Assembly: GCF_024753565.1 (NCBI RefSeq)
Contig: NZ_JANTPT010000001.1
Location: 1,595,336-1,659,335 of the forward strand
Source of the DNA: Mechercharimyces sp. CAU 1602
Lineage (GTDB): Bacteria; Bacillota; Bacilli; Thermoactinomycetales; JANTPT01
Reading direction: 5' to 3'
DNA: 64,000 bases
Shown: in pieces, positions 9,532-17,103 of the stretch
How the letters are laid out: each line of letters opens with the position of its first letter
Position numbering within the stretch: position 1 is the first letter of the stretch
Notes under the pieces: model-generated
The model's input: the letters and a program-made list of their open reading frames with translations, nothing else
What the model was told of the DNA's origin: nothing
The model's database searches: none
Translations under genes and position numbers: made by a program

Positions 9532-10449
9532 ATGAAAAAACCAACATCTTCATCCACTTCATCCAGCTGGCATATATGGTGGCGACTTCTTCGTCCTCAT
9601 ACATTGACCGCATCGTTTGTTCCTGTCAGCGTGGGCACCGTCCTATCACTATCCTATGGTAGACTCGATTGGCTTCTCTTTTTTGCCATGATGGTTGCTT
9701 CCATTCTCATACAAGCGGCCACCAATATGTTTAATGAGTACTACGATTATAAACGAGGATTAGATACAGCAGATTCAGTGGGGATCGGCGGAGCAATTGT
9801 AAGGGATGGCATTCCACCACAAAAGGTTTTCAATCTTGCCATCGCCTTTTGCATCGTCGCCATTTTATTAGGAGTTTATATATGCCAAATGACGAGCTGG
9901 ATACTTGCTCTCGTCGGGCTTGTTAGCATCTTTATCGGCTATGTATACACAGGAGGACCTTTTCCTATCGCCTATACCCCTTTTGGTGAATTAACCGCTG
10001 GGATATTTATGGGAAACTTCATCGTTCTTATCTCTTTTTATATTCAGACAGGTACCGTCACAGGGAAAAGCGTATTCGTCTCTATCCCTTTAGCCATTTT
10101 AATCGCAGGTATTTTATTAGCAAATAACATCCGCGATCGCGTGGGCGACCAAGAACGAGGACGAAAAACATTAGCCATCTTTCTTGGGCATCGGGGTGCG
10201 GTCCGCCTACTTACCACTCTCTTTCTACTCGCTTATAGCTGGACTATCTTGGGAATCTTTCTTCATTTCACTTCGGCTTGGGTACTCATTGTCCTTCTCA
10301 GCCTTCCTAAAGCGGTAACCGCTATCAAGGGATTTAGCGACTCTTCCTCTCCCAGTAAAATGATGCCCGCCATGCAAGCAACCGCACAAACCAATACACT
10401 TTATGGGCTACTGCTCACAATCGGCCTACTAGTAGATTTTTGGCTATAG
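9532..10449 (+). CDS. menA: 1,4-Dihydroxy-2-naphthoate prenyltransferase MenA
   Basis: UbiA-family membrane enzyme of 305 residues that attaches the isoprenoid tail to dihydroxynaphthoate. The two Asp-rich prenyl-diphosphate sites are visible: NEYYDYKRGLD near residue 69 and NNIRDRVGDQ near 197. About eight or nine hydrophobic segments fill the rest. The ATG at 9532 follows AAGGAGAATCATT, and a longer frame from 9499 lacks a ribosome site. It faces away from the menF-C genes, the arrangement also found in Bacillus. No terminator is apparent before the queD promoter. Confidence 0.94.
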   Translation: MKKPTSSSTSSSWHIWWRLLRPHTLTASFVPVSVGTVLSLSYGRLDWLLFFAMMVASILIQAATNMFNEYYDYKRGLDTADSVGIGGAIVRDGIPPQKVFNLAIAFCIVAILLGVYICQMTSWILALVGLVSIFIGYVYTGGPFPIAYTPFGELTAGIFMGNFIVLISFYIQTGTVTGKSVFVSIPLAILIAGILLANNIRDRVGDQERGRKTLAIFLGHRGAVRLLTTLFLLAYSWTILGIFLHFTSAWVLIVLLSLPKAVTAIKGFSDSSSPSKMMPAMQATAQTNTLYGLLLTIGLLVDFWL

Positions 10450-10454
10450 ATGAC

Positions 10455-10482
10455 GTGACACCATACCACCATATGCTATACT
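10455..10482 (+). promoter_or_regulatory. Candidate sigma-A promoter of queDEC
   Basis: GTGACA (10455-10460), 16 bases, TATACT (10477-10482). The start site would fall near 10489, directly before the candidate riboswitch. Match to the consensus is good at -10 and moderate at -35. Confidence 0.55.
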
Positions 10483-10490
10483 GAGTACAG

Positions 10491-10534
10491 AAAGAGTGTC
10501 GAAAAGCCCACCACTCTTTAAACAAAACTAGGGA
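10491..10534 (+). ncRNA. Candidate preQ1 riboswitch (class I-like) ahead of queDEC
   Basis: An 8-bp stem (AAAGAGTG with CACTCTTT) closes a 13-base loop and is followed by the A-rich tail AAACAAAACTAGGGAG. The known preQ1-I aptamer is a small hairpin followed by an A-rich tail ending in CUAA or CUAGG that folds back onto the loop. Here the tail GGG can pair with the loop CCC, and the tail contains the ribosome site of queD, so ligand binding would hide it. The position ahead of queD-queE-queC is typical. The loop does not fit the standard consensus well. Confidence 0.5.
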
Positions 10535-10544
10535 GCGTGTAATT

Positions 10545-11072
10545 ATGCCCAATGACAATTCAACTCATGTAACTCCTTCTCAGCTCGACACAGAAGGAGC
10601 TTTTACTTTTCCGCCGAAACTTCAATACTTCGGCAAAGATATTACCAAAGATCAGCTGCGATATCATCACCGGCGTGTCGCAGTAGAAAAAGAATTTACT
10701 TTTGATTCCTCTCACCATCTACACCTATATGAGGGAAAGTGTAAAAGTTTGCACGGTCATACCTACCGCCTCATATTACAAGTGAGTGGAAAGGTGGATG
10801 AAATCGGCTTAGTTATTGACTTTAAAGATTTGAAAAAACTAGTCAAAGAGCGAATTATGAAGCCTTTGGATCATCAATATATCAATGAAGTGCTCCCACT
10901 TATGAACACGAGTGTTGAAAACATGATCGTATGGGTTTGGGAAGAGCTGGAACAAGGACTACTCACCATGGGTACCCCTGAGCAAGAACTGCGTTTAGAA
11001 GCAATCCGTCTCTATGAAACTCCAACCAGTTCCGCCTATCTCAAACGGGAATGGATGGTGGATGAAGCATGA
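10545..11072 (+). CDS. queD: 6-Carboxy-5,6,7,8-tetrahydropterin synthase QueD
   Basis: Enzyme of 175 residues converting dihydroneopterin triphosphate to carboxy-tetrahydropterin for preQ0 and queuosine synthesis. The core begins near residue 47 with EKEFTFDSSHHLHL; the catalytic Cys and zinc-binding His residues are in GKCKSLHGHTY near 66. About 45 residues precede the core and have no recognised match; many QueD proteins lack such an extension. The ATG follows GGGAG with nine bases between. It overlaps queE by four bases. Confidence 0.88.
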   Translation: MPNDNSTHVTPSQLDTEGAFTFPPKLQYFGKDITKDQLRYHHRRVAVEKEFTFDSSHHLHLYEGKCKSLHGHTYRLILQVSGKVDEIGLVIDFKDLKKLVKERIMKPLDHQYINEVLPLMNTSVENMIVWVWEELEQGLLTMGTPEQELRLEAIRLYETPTSSAYLKREWMVDEA

Positions 11073-11773
11073 GTACCCTTGCTTTGGAAACAAGCATCCC
11101 GATGGTAGAGATCTTCGAAACAGTAGAAGGGGAAGGGTTAAAGACAGGTTACCCAACCACCTTTATCCGCTTGTACAATTGTAATCTACGTTGTACCTGG
11201 TGTGATACACCCTATAGCTACGCCCCCCACAAACCAGAATATACTGCTACCGTCACAGAGATAATGACCGATGTAGACTCGTACCAAAATCGCTACATCT
11301 GCTTAACCGGGGGTGAGCCCTTACTCTACACAGAAAAAGCGCTTATCCTGATTCAACAATTAGCGGAACGTCCATATATTGAAGATATTCATATAGAAAC
11401 CAATGGGGCGATCGACCTTACTCCTTTTCACCAATGGCGCATCCAACATCCTCAAGGAGATAAGGTCCGGTTTATCATGGATTTCAAGTTGAGCAAAAGC
11501 GGGGAACGCACCCGTATGCTTATGCGCAACTTTGAAGATCTTCTCGCTCGTGATGAAGTGAAGTTTGTTATATCCGACCGCGAAGATTTTGTTGAAGCTC
11601 TGGAAACGGTTACTCATGAAGTAAAGGAAGGAGAAATCCTCTTTAGTCCCGAGTGGACCTCACTTTCCCCGCAGACACTTGTCGAGTGGATGCTCGCCTC
11701 GAATCAAAAACAGATCAGACTAAATCTACAAACCCATAAATATATCTGGCATCCTGATCAGCGCGGGGTATAA
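11069..11773 (+). CDS. queE: 7-Carboxy-7-deazaguanine synthase QueE
   Basis: Radical SAM enzyme of 234 residues that contracts carboxy-tetrahydropterin to 7-carboxy-7-deazaguanine. The iron-sulfur cluster motif is CNLRCTWC (Cx3Cx2C) near residue 31, preceded by VEGEGLKTGYPTTFIRL. The SAM-binding CLTGGEPLL lies near 76. Start ATG overlaps the queD stop (ATGA). Placement between queD and queC fixes the assignment. Confidence 0.93.
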   Translation: MSTLALETSIPMVEIFETVEGEGLKTGYPTTFIRLYNCNLRCTWCDTPYSYAPHKPEYTATVTEIMTDVDSYQNRYICLTGGEPLLYTEKALILIQQLAERPYIEDIHIETNGAIDLTPFHQWRIQHPQGDKVRFIMDFKLSKSGERTRMLMRNFEDLLARDEVKFVISDREDFVEALETVTHEVKEGEILFSPEWTSLSPQTLVEWMLASNQKQIRLNLQTHKYIWHPDQRGV

Positions 11774-11812
11774 AATTGAGTTTATCCACTTGGGAATGGA
11801 GGAAAATATAAT

Positions 11813-12484
11813 ATGAATAAAAAAGCAGTCGTTATTTTGAGCGGCGGATTAGATAGTACAACCTGTATGGGCATCGCCTCTCAGGCAGGATATGAGATCT
11901 ACGCCCTCACATTTAACTATGGACAACGGCACGATAAAGAGATAGAACATGCCCGCCACGTTGCAGAGCATTATCAGGCTAGAGAGCACCGCATCGTTAA
12001 CATGGATTTCCTCCAGCAGATCGGCGGCAGTGCCTTAACCGATGATAAATTAGATATTCCGACCCATGGTGAAGAAGAAGGCATTCCGATCACCTATGTT
12101 CCGGCTCGCAATATCATCTTCCTCTCCCTCGCTACTTCCTATGCCGAAGTGGTTGGGGCAGAACGCATCTATATCGGGGTTAGCGGTGTCGATTACAGTG
12201 GCTATCCAGACTGTCGTCCTGAATTTATTGAAGCGATGAATGAGGCAATGAAACTGGGTACCAAAACATCGCAAGAAAAAGAGCCACTTGTAATTGAAGC
12301 CCCACTTGCTCATCTATCTAAAGCGGCGACGATTAAATGGGGGCATGATCTAGATGTCCCTTATCACCTTACTACTTCTTGCTATCAAGGGGAGACAGAG
12401 GCTTGTGGGGTGTGCGATAGCTGTCGCCTCCGCCTCAAAGGTTTCCGGGAGTTAGGTCTTACTGACCCTATTTCCTACCGGTGA
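11813..12484 (+). CDS. queC: 7-Cyano-7-deazaguanine synthase QueC
   Basis: ATP-dependent amidotransferase-like enzyme of 223 residues that turns the carboxyl group into the nitrile of preQ0. The ATP pyrophosphatase loop is LSGGLDSTT near residue 9. The zinc site is the C-terminal Cys set in SCYQGETEACGVCDSC (190-205). GGAGG lies ten bases before the ATG. A strong terminator follows. The nitrile reductase QueF is not in this window, so whether the product goes to queuosine is not shown here. Confidence 0.95.
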   Translation: MNKKAVVILSGGLDSTTCMGIASQAGYEIYALTFNYGQRHDKEIEHARHVAEHYQAREHRIVNMDFLQQIGGSALTDDKLDIPTHGEEEGIPITYVPARNIIFLSLATSYAEVVGAERIYIGVSGVDYSGYPDCRPEFIEAMNEAMKLGTKTSQEKEPLVIEAPLAHLSKAATIKWGHDLDVPYHLTTSCYQGETEACGVCDSCRLRLKGFRELGLTDPISYR

Positions 12485-12491
12485 CATACTC

Positions 12492-12524
12492 AAAAAAGAC
12501 AGCCCAGGTATGGCTGTCTTTTTT
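12492..12524 (+). terminator. Terminator of queDEC
   Basis: AAAAAAGACAGCC, a 7-base loop region, then GGCTGTCTTTTTT. A strong stem with a T run eight bases after the queC stop. Confidence 0.9.
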
Positions 12525-12562
12525 CATTCTTTCTCATGTATAATACCTAAACCTGTAAACCT

Positions 12563-12968
12563 CTACTCTCCTGCTAACTCAGTGCGAATCTGCATTAAAA
12601 TAACACCCAACATGTTTTTCCCCGTCCCCTTTTTGCCGCAGCCCCAATAATAGTCGTTACTCGTCTGCTCCACAATCTCTTCCTCTCCCGTCGCAAGTAA
12701 CGTTTCTCTTAAATCAGGATGTTGCTCAAATTTAGCCTGTACTGCTATTCGCACCTCATCTTTCACTTCTTCCCAATCGGCACGCAGCGGTTTCTGCCGA
12801 TCACGTCCAGCAATCCCCGCTTCCATCGGGTTAGAAGCAAGACGAATCTCTTCTTCATATGGGCTATCCGACTGTATTCCACACCCGTCCCTCCACCGTT
12901 ATGGGACTAGGGTAAAAGTTAGAAAAGCATCCGTGCTCTTCACTCACTTTATAAAAGTATATAGTCAT
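12563..12968 (-). pseudogene. Broken NADAR (YbiA-like) gene
   Basis: Two fragments of one NADAR-family protein lie in different frames. The first begins at ATG 12968 (MTIYFYKVSEEHGCFSNF...) and runs through PITVEGRVWNTVG to a stop near 12863. The second, in another frame, reads PYEEEIRLASNPMEAG, then GRDRQKPLRADWEEVKDE, and ends with the family signature YYWGCGKKGTGKNMLG. The central segment that normally follows the Trp (the SEHYFQAQKF region) is missing. So a small internal deletion with a frameshift has inactivated the gene. NADAR proteins remove damaged riboflavin intermediates or ADP-ribose-type groups. The C-terminal part alone is unlikely to work. Confidence 0.8.
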
Positions 12969-12999
12969 CTCCTCACCCCTCAACCTCTCTATTATAAAG

Positions 13000-13025
13000 A
13001 AAAACACCCTAGATAAGGTGTTTTT
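13000..13025 (-). terminator. Terminator after the nitroreductase gene
   Basis: AAAAACACC and GGTGTTTTT form a stem with an eight-base loop. It overlaps the nitroreductase stop codon and has T runs on both sides. Confidence 0.8.
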
Positions 13026-13614
13026 ACCCTAAATATGAAATATCTTCACTCATCCAAACTGTCTTTTCTTCGATTAATGTCCGACGACCCTCTTTAGGCT
13101 TCATATCCGGATAACCCAGGTAGATAAATCCTAACATCTCGTCCTTCTCTTTTAGCCCAAACAGCTCCTTCATCTTCGGATGGTATGTAGGTTTACCTGT
13201 ACGCCAAATCGCTCCCAAACCACGAGCGTGTGCGGCAAGCAATAAATTTTGTACTGCCGCGCTCGCAGCTGCCACTTCTTCTATCCATATCGACTTTGGA
13301 TGCTCGGGCGGAGTAAGAGCGACCGCAATAACTACTGGAGCCCGGAAAGGCTTTTCGCTCTTCTTCATCACCATTTTTTTACCCTCATCACTCGTCGGAT
13401 CCTCTAACTTTTCCATTGCAATCTCACCTAGAACTCGCCCTAGAGGACGGCGACCTTCCCCTGTCAGCACAAAGAACTTCCACGGTTCTGTTAAATGATA
13501 GTTTGGTGCCCATCGTGCTGCCTCCAATAGTTCTTCAATCACATCTTTAGAGATTGGGTCTTGTTTTACTTTCCCGATTGTACGACGGGTTTTAATCGCT
13601 TCTATCACATTCAT
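13024..13614 (-). CDS. Nitroreductase family protein (YfhC-like)
   Basis: FMN-dependent nitroreductase-fold protein of 196 residues. The N-terminal flavin-contact region AIKTRRTIGKVK and the RWAPNYHLTEPWKFFVL stretch near residue 33 are typical, as is the GLGAIWRTG segment near 131. Substrate is unknown; such proteins reduce quinones or nitro compounds with NAD(P)H. A good Fur box lies 34 bases upstream. In B. subtilis yfhC is a Fur-regulon nitroreductase, so this is probably its counterpart, expressed when iron is short. Single-gene unit with its own terminator. Confidence 0.88.
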   Translation of the reverse strand: MNVIEAIKTRRTIGKVKQDPISKDVIEELLEAARWAPNYHLTEPWKFFVLTGEGRRPLGRVLGEIAMEKLEDPTSDEGKKMVMKKSEKPFRAPVVIAVALTPPEHPKSIWIEEVAAASAAVQNLLLAAHARGLGAIWRTGKPTYHPKMKELFGLKEKDEMLGFIYLGYPDMKPKEGRRTLIEEKTVWMSEDISYLG

Positions 13615-13647
13615 TCATAATCACTCTCCGCGGTACTCTATTGTAAA

Positions 13648-13662
13648 TGATAATCATTTTCA
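13648..13662 (-). promoter_or_regulatory. Fur box of the nitroreductase gene
   Basis: TGATAATCATTTTCA matches the 7-1-7 Fur site TGATAATNATTATCA at all but one position. It lies 34 bases before the start codon of the YfhC-like gene. Confidence 0.7.
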
Positions 13663-13723
13663 ATAGTAACCAGTTTCTCTCTATCTGTCAAGTTCATCAG
13701 TGAATCCTAGTCAATATATACTA

Positions 13724-13763
13724 AAAAACCTTCCCTAACGAGTTTACTCGTCAAAGAAGGTTT
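13724..13763 (-). terminator. Terminator of the tRNA cluster
   Basis: Nested stems (AAACCTTC/GAAGGTTT outside, ACGAGT/ACTCGT inside) are followed on the minus strand by TTTTTT. It lies just after tRNA-Leu. Confidence 0.88.
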
Positions 13764-13768
13764 ACGGT

Positions 13769-13857
13769 TGGTACCGAGGGTCGGACTCGAACCGACACGG
13801 TGGGAACCCACCCCGGGATTTTAAGTCCCGTGCGTCTGCCTATTCCGCCACCCCGGC
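13769..13857 (-). tRNA. tRNA-Leu (UAA)
   Basis: 89 bases with a long variable arm, as expected for a leucine tRNA. The anticodon loop reads CTTAAAA (anticodon TAA). The T-arm GGTTCGAGTCC and an encoded CCA end are present. Last of three tRNA genes on this strand. Confidence 0.95.
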
Positions 13858-13861
13858 AAGA

Positions 13862-13936
13862 TGGAGCGGAAGACGGGATTCGAACCCGCGACCCTCGCCT
13901 TGGCAAGGCGATGCTCTACCCCTGAGCCACTTCCGC
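13862..13936 (-). tRNA. tRNA-Gly (GCC)
   Basis: 75 bases, acceptor GCGGAAG/CTTCCGC, anticodon loop TTGCCAA (anticodon GCC), T-loop GGTTCGAATCC, encoded CCA. It lies four bases from tRNA-Leu. Confidence 0.96.
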
Positions 13937-13939
13937 TTA

Positions 13940-14015
<76 letters not shown>

Positions 14016-14037
14016 ACTTTATTGGCTGACAAAATCT

Positions 14038-14066
14038 ATTGTAGCACGGATTAATTTTCCGTGCAA
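14038..14066 (-). promoter_or_regulatory. Promoter of the tRNA cluster
   Basis: On the minus strand TTGCAC (14061-14066), 17 bases, TACAAT (14038-14043), preceded by TG as an extended -10. The spacer contains half of a GCACGG/CCGTGC dyad. Transcription would begin near 14031, about 16 bases before tRNA-Phe. Confidence 0.8.
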
Positions 14067-14086
14067 GTACTTTTATAAAATGATCT

Positions 14087-15016
14087 CTATTTTTTTTCAC
14101 GACGATTAGGGCCCTCTACTAAGATGGGTCTCACATAGTGCGAGATTCGCTCCATAATACGGAGTGCCTTGGTTCGTTCTACTCCACCCTTATTAGAATA
14201 GGCCAAGTGATCGGTCAACTCCTCCAAACTCATATTGGAGGTATATACGACAGGTAGGCCCTCTGCCACCCGGTATTGTAGAATTGCACCCAGAATCTCG
14301 TCTCGAATCCACGGGGTAAGTGACTCTGCACCTATGTCATCTAATATCAACACAGTCGCCTTTTTAAGCGCCTCTAGTTTTTTACTGAGTGAACCATCAT
14401 TAACCGCATCTCGAATTTCTCTCATAAAGTCGGGTACATACACCATAAGCGAGTCTACATCATGACGAGTTAAATCCTGCGCAATCGCACCAGCAATACG
14501 ACTTTTACCCACACCAAAGTCACCGTACAAGTACAATCCCTTTTGTGGTCGTTCATCACCAAATTGTTCACAAAAATGAATAGCTGCTTGAACAGCAGCA
14601 ATACGAGCTGGATTGGCCGTAATCGTTTCAAATGTAGCTTCTAAAATATCTTTTGGGATGTAATGACTTTTAATCAATTTCTCTTTCTGCTGTTTACGTT
14701 GCTCTGCTTTCCACAGTGAACACGGCTGCATCCGTAATTCTATATAACCACTCGTAGCTGAGAGCTCGGGTTTATGACCACTCATCATATTGGGGCACTT
14801 CGAAAGACCCGGACACTGCAAACACTGTTCCTGTTCCTTTACATATTGACGCACATGGAGGAGTGAACGGATATAAACCTCACGAGTCAAGTGGGGGTGA
14901 TGCCCCTGAAACTCTTGCAACAATGGATGTTGAAGAAGTAAACGCAACTGTTCATTGGCCCGCCGTTTCCCTATCTGAGATTCCTTTCTTCCTAAATTTT
15001 CTCCGATCCGTTTCAT
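14087..15016 (-). CDS. dnaI: Primosomal protein / helicase loader DnaI
   Basis: AAA+ ATPase of 309 residues that loads the replicative helicase at the origin and at restart sites. The N-terminal zinc-binding region has CLQCPGLSKCPN near residue 62 and a further Cys near 98. The ATPase core has Walker A GDFGVGKS near 165 and Walker B VLILDDIG near 224. The ATG overlaps the dnaB stop by four bases. Gene order dnaB-dnaI is the B. subtilis arrangement. Confidence 0.95.
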   Translation of the reverse strand: MKRIGENLGRKESQIGKRRANEQLRLLLQHPLLQEFQGHHPHLTREVYIRSLLHVRQYVKEQEQCLQCPGLSKCPNMMSGHKPELSATSGYIELRMQPCSLWKAEQRKQQKEKLIKSHYIPKDILEATFETITANPARIAAVQAAIHFCEQFGDERPQKGLYLYGDFGVGKSRIAGAIAQDLTRHDVDSLMVYVPDFMREIRDAVNDGSLSKKLEALKKATVLILDDIGAESLTPWIRDEILGAILQYRVAEGLPVVYTSNMSLEELTDHLAYSNKGGVERTKALRIMERISHYVRPILVEGPNRREKK

Positions 15017-16461
15017 CTGCTCTGCCTCTTTTCACGCATTCTCTGATCTAAGCGACTGCGCATCCGTTGGAGTTGCTCCATAATCTCTGCTTGTGCTTGC
15101 GGATCTGCATCCCATTCTTCTTTTGCTTCGTTTTTCGCCTGCTGATCTCTTCCTTTGGCAACAGCTTCTGGAACTTTATCCCTCTTAGTAATAGGAGATC
15201 GTCGTGGCTTTGCCACTCTTTTCACATCCGAATTTTGCCTTCCTTGCCCATGACGTTCTCTAAGTGCCAACTCCACTGCTTCTGTTACAGTATTTACACG
15301 TTCTCTCTTCCAGTGTCCTGCAATCTTTTCTACTAAGGGGCGCGGAAGCTTGTTGTTATGTGTTTGCAGCACATAGTCGAGCAGCACATTAATGACGCCG
15401 TGCGGTAGACGATAATCTGTCATCAAACACTCAACCAATTCCATATCGGCTTTAGGAATACGCGTTCCTTGATGATAGTATGACATGAACTCAAGTGGAG
15501 AAATTGACTCCAACTGGCGAAAATGCTTCTCTTCTTCTGTTTCCACTTCATCTCGTTCCACTTGCTGTTGCTGCGGGGATGGGTTGTCTTTCACTATTGA
15601 CATATCCGGGGCACTGCGCTGAGACCTGGCCTGATATTCACTTCGTATAAATGAACGGAGTCGCTCCATATCGATATGTCCAGCTCTTGTTACCTCCGGA
15701 TTTTGGAGTGCACGCAACAAGTCCCACTCACTCAATTCATATAGGAGCTGAATCTGTTGCAACTGCTCTTGCAACGTTTCAGTCCAGACATGCTCATGTA
15801 ACAGCGGTCGCATCCGGCTATATATATAGTTTAGGTTTGACTCCTCCGCAATGGAGATGGTGGGCGTTGTTTTTTGTTTTTGGACCCCTTGCGCCGGAAC
15901 CGAGACTGCTTTAGTCTCTATCTCCGCTGCTACCTGCATTTCTGATGGGGTTAGTGTACCAAATACATCTTGAAATGATTTAGTCACTTCCATCCATGTT
16001 CCACGCTGTTCTTCTGTCTCTAGCGGCTGTATCATTTGCTTACGCAAGTTGGTATACTGCTCTTTACCTAGCCGATGAAAGAGAGTAATGTTTAGTACAT
16101 CACTCGCGAAAAATTGAGCTGGCGAAAGCGGCGCAATCCACTCATATTCGAAGCAGCGTCTATCATTTTTTTGTGAAACTCGTGTAGTCAGCAAGCCGAC
16201 TCCTTCCAGCTGATACCTGGCTTCTAGCATCTGTATAAAAGGCAATGCCGTTAAATTCATGAGGTAGCGATGAGGAAACCACGCTGATCGTCCACTTTGT
16301 TGAAATGGAGGCTGGTGAGCCAATGTCAAATATAAACTAGCAGCTGTCGCTCCCACCATCGGTTGATACAGATGGAGCAACGCATTGATGTCACTGAATT
16401 GAATCGGACTTTCCGTCCGCACCCGAAAGAGATCCATGGGTGAGCACTCTTTCCAATTCAT
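15013..16461 (-). CDS. dnaB: Replication initiation and membrane attachment protein DnaB
   Basis: Protein of 482 residues of the Firmicutes DnaB (not helicase) family, which with DnaD and DnaI assembles the primosome. The N-terminal winged-helix region and the C-terminal DnaB_2/DnaD-like region (about residues 310-400, SPLEFMSYYHQGTRIPKAD) are recognisable. A Lys/Arg/Gln-rich tail follows. I take the ATG at 16461 (GGGGG seven to eight bases upstream) rather than the TTG two codons earlier. It runs into dnaI with a four-base overlap. Confidence 0.93.
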   Translation of the reverse strand: MNWKECSPMDLFRVRTESPIQFSDINALLHLYQPMVGATAASLYLTLAHQPPFQQSGRSAWFPHRYLMNLTALPFIQMLEARYQLEGVGLLTTRVSQKNDRRCFEYEWIAPLSPAQFFASDVLNITLFHRLGKEQYTNLRKQMIQPLETEEQRGTWMEVTKSFQDVFGTLTPSEMQVAAEIETKAVSVPAQGVQKQKTTPTISIAEESNLNYIYSRMRPLLHEHVWTETLQEQLQQIQLLYELSEWDLLRALQNPEVTRAGHIDMERLRSFIRSEYQARSQRSAPDMSIVKDNPSPQQQQVERDEVETEEEKHFRQLESISPLEFMSYYHQGTRIPKADMELVECLMTDYRLPHGVINVLLDYVLQTHNNKLPRPLVEKIAGHWKRERVNTVTEAVELALRERHGQGRQNSDVKRVAKPRRSPITKRDKVPEAVAKGRDQQAKNEAKEEWDADPQAQAEIMEQLQRMRSRLDQRMREKRQSR

Positions 16462-16543
16462 CAGCAAACCCCCATTCTCTGTACAAAAACTATCTTATCA
16501 TTTTAGCATAATTAAGGTTTATTTGCTTTTCGGTACCCACTTT

Positions 16544-17038
16544 CTACTCTTTTTCTTTACCCTTCTCAGTCGAGCTACCTTCACGTGATCTACCCAGCAG
16601 ATCTTCCAACTCACGCACAAAGACATTAATATCTCGAAATTGCCGATATACTGAAGCGAAACGAACATAAGCCACTTCATCCACATGAATCAATCGCTCC
16701 ATCACCCGTTCTCCAATCTCACGAGATGGAACCTCAGCTTCCCCTACTTCACGCAGGGATTTTTCAATATCATCCACCATTTCCTCAAGCTCACCAACGG
16801 GAACCGGTCTTTTCTCACACGCACGTATCAAGCCATGCAATAACTTTTCACGCGAAAACTCTTCTCGTTTTCCATCTTTTTTGACGACAATCAAAGGTTT
16901 TACTTCCACCATCTCAAACGTAGTAAAGCGACGTTCGCATTTGTCACATTCTCTTCTACGTCGGATCGTGCGTCCATCGTGCACCGGACGTGAATCTAAT
17001 ACTTTACTCCCCGTAAAATGACAAAAAGGGCACCGCAT
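16544..17038 (-). CDS. nrdR: Ribonucleotide reductase repressor NrdR
   Basis: Transcriptional repressor of 164 residues that senses ATP/dATP and blocks ribonucleotide-reductase genes. The zinc ribbon has CPFC (3-6) and CDKC (31-34) around RTIRRRREC. The ATP-cone spans about residues 49-139. GGGAGG precedes the ATG. In Bacillus nrdR likewise sits ahead of dnaB. No NrdR boxes were seen in the window, which fits the lack of nrd genes here. Confidence 0.96.
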   Translation of the reverse strand: MRCPFCHFTGSKVLDSRPVHDGRTIRRRRECDKCERRFTTFEMVEVKPLIVVKKDGKREEFSREKLLHGLIRACEKRPVPVGELEEMVDDIEKSLREVGEAEVPSREIGERVMERLIHVDEVAYVRFASVYRQFRDINVFVRELEDLLGRSREGSSTEKGKEKE

Positions 17039-17103
17039 TCGCTATCCCTCCCGAATCGGACTACCCTTTTAGTCTCTCCCATTTATTAGACAACGTCAAG
17101 CGT

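Noticed and set aside
14044..14064. GCACGG/CCGTGC dyad as terminator of dnaI
   Set aside because: It has no T run on the minus strand and lies in the spacer of a near-ideal promoter for the tRNA genes.
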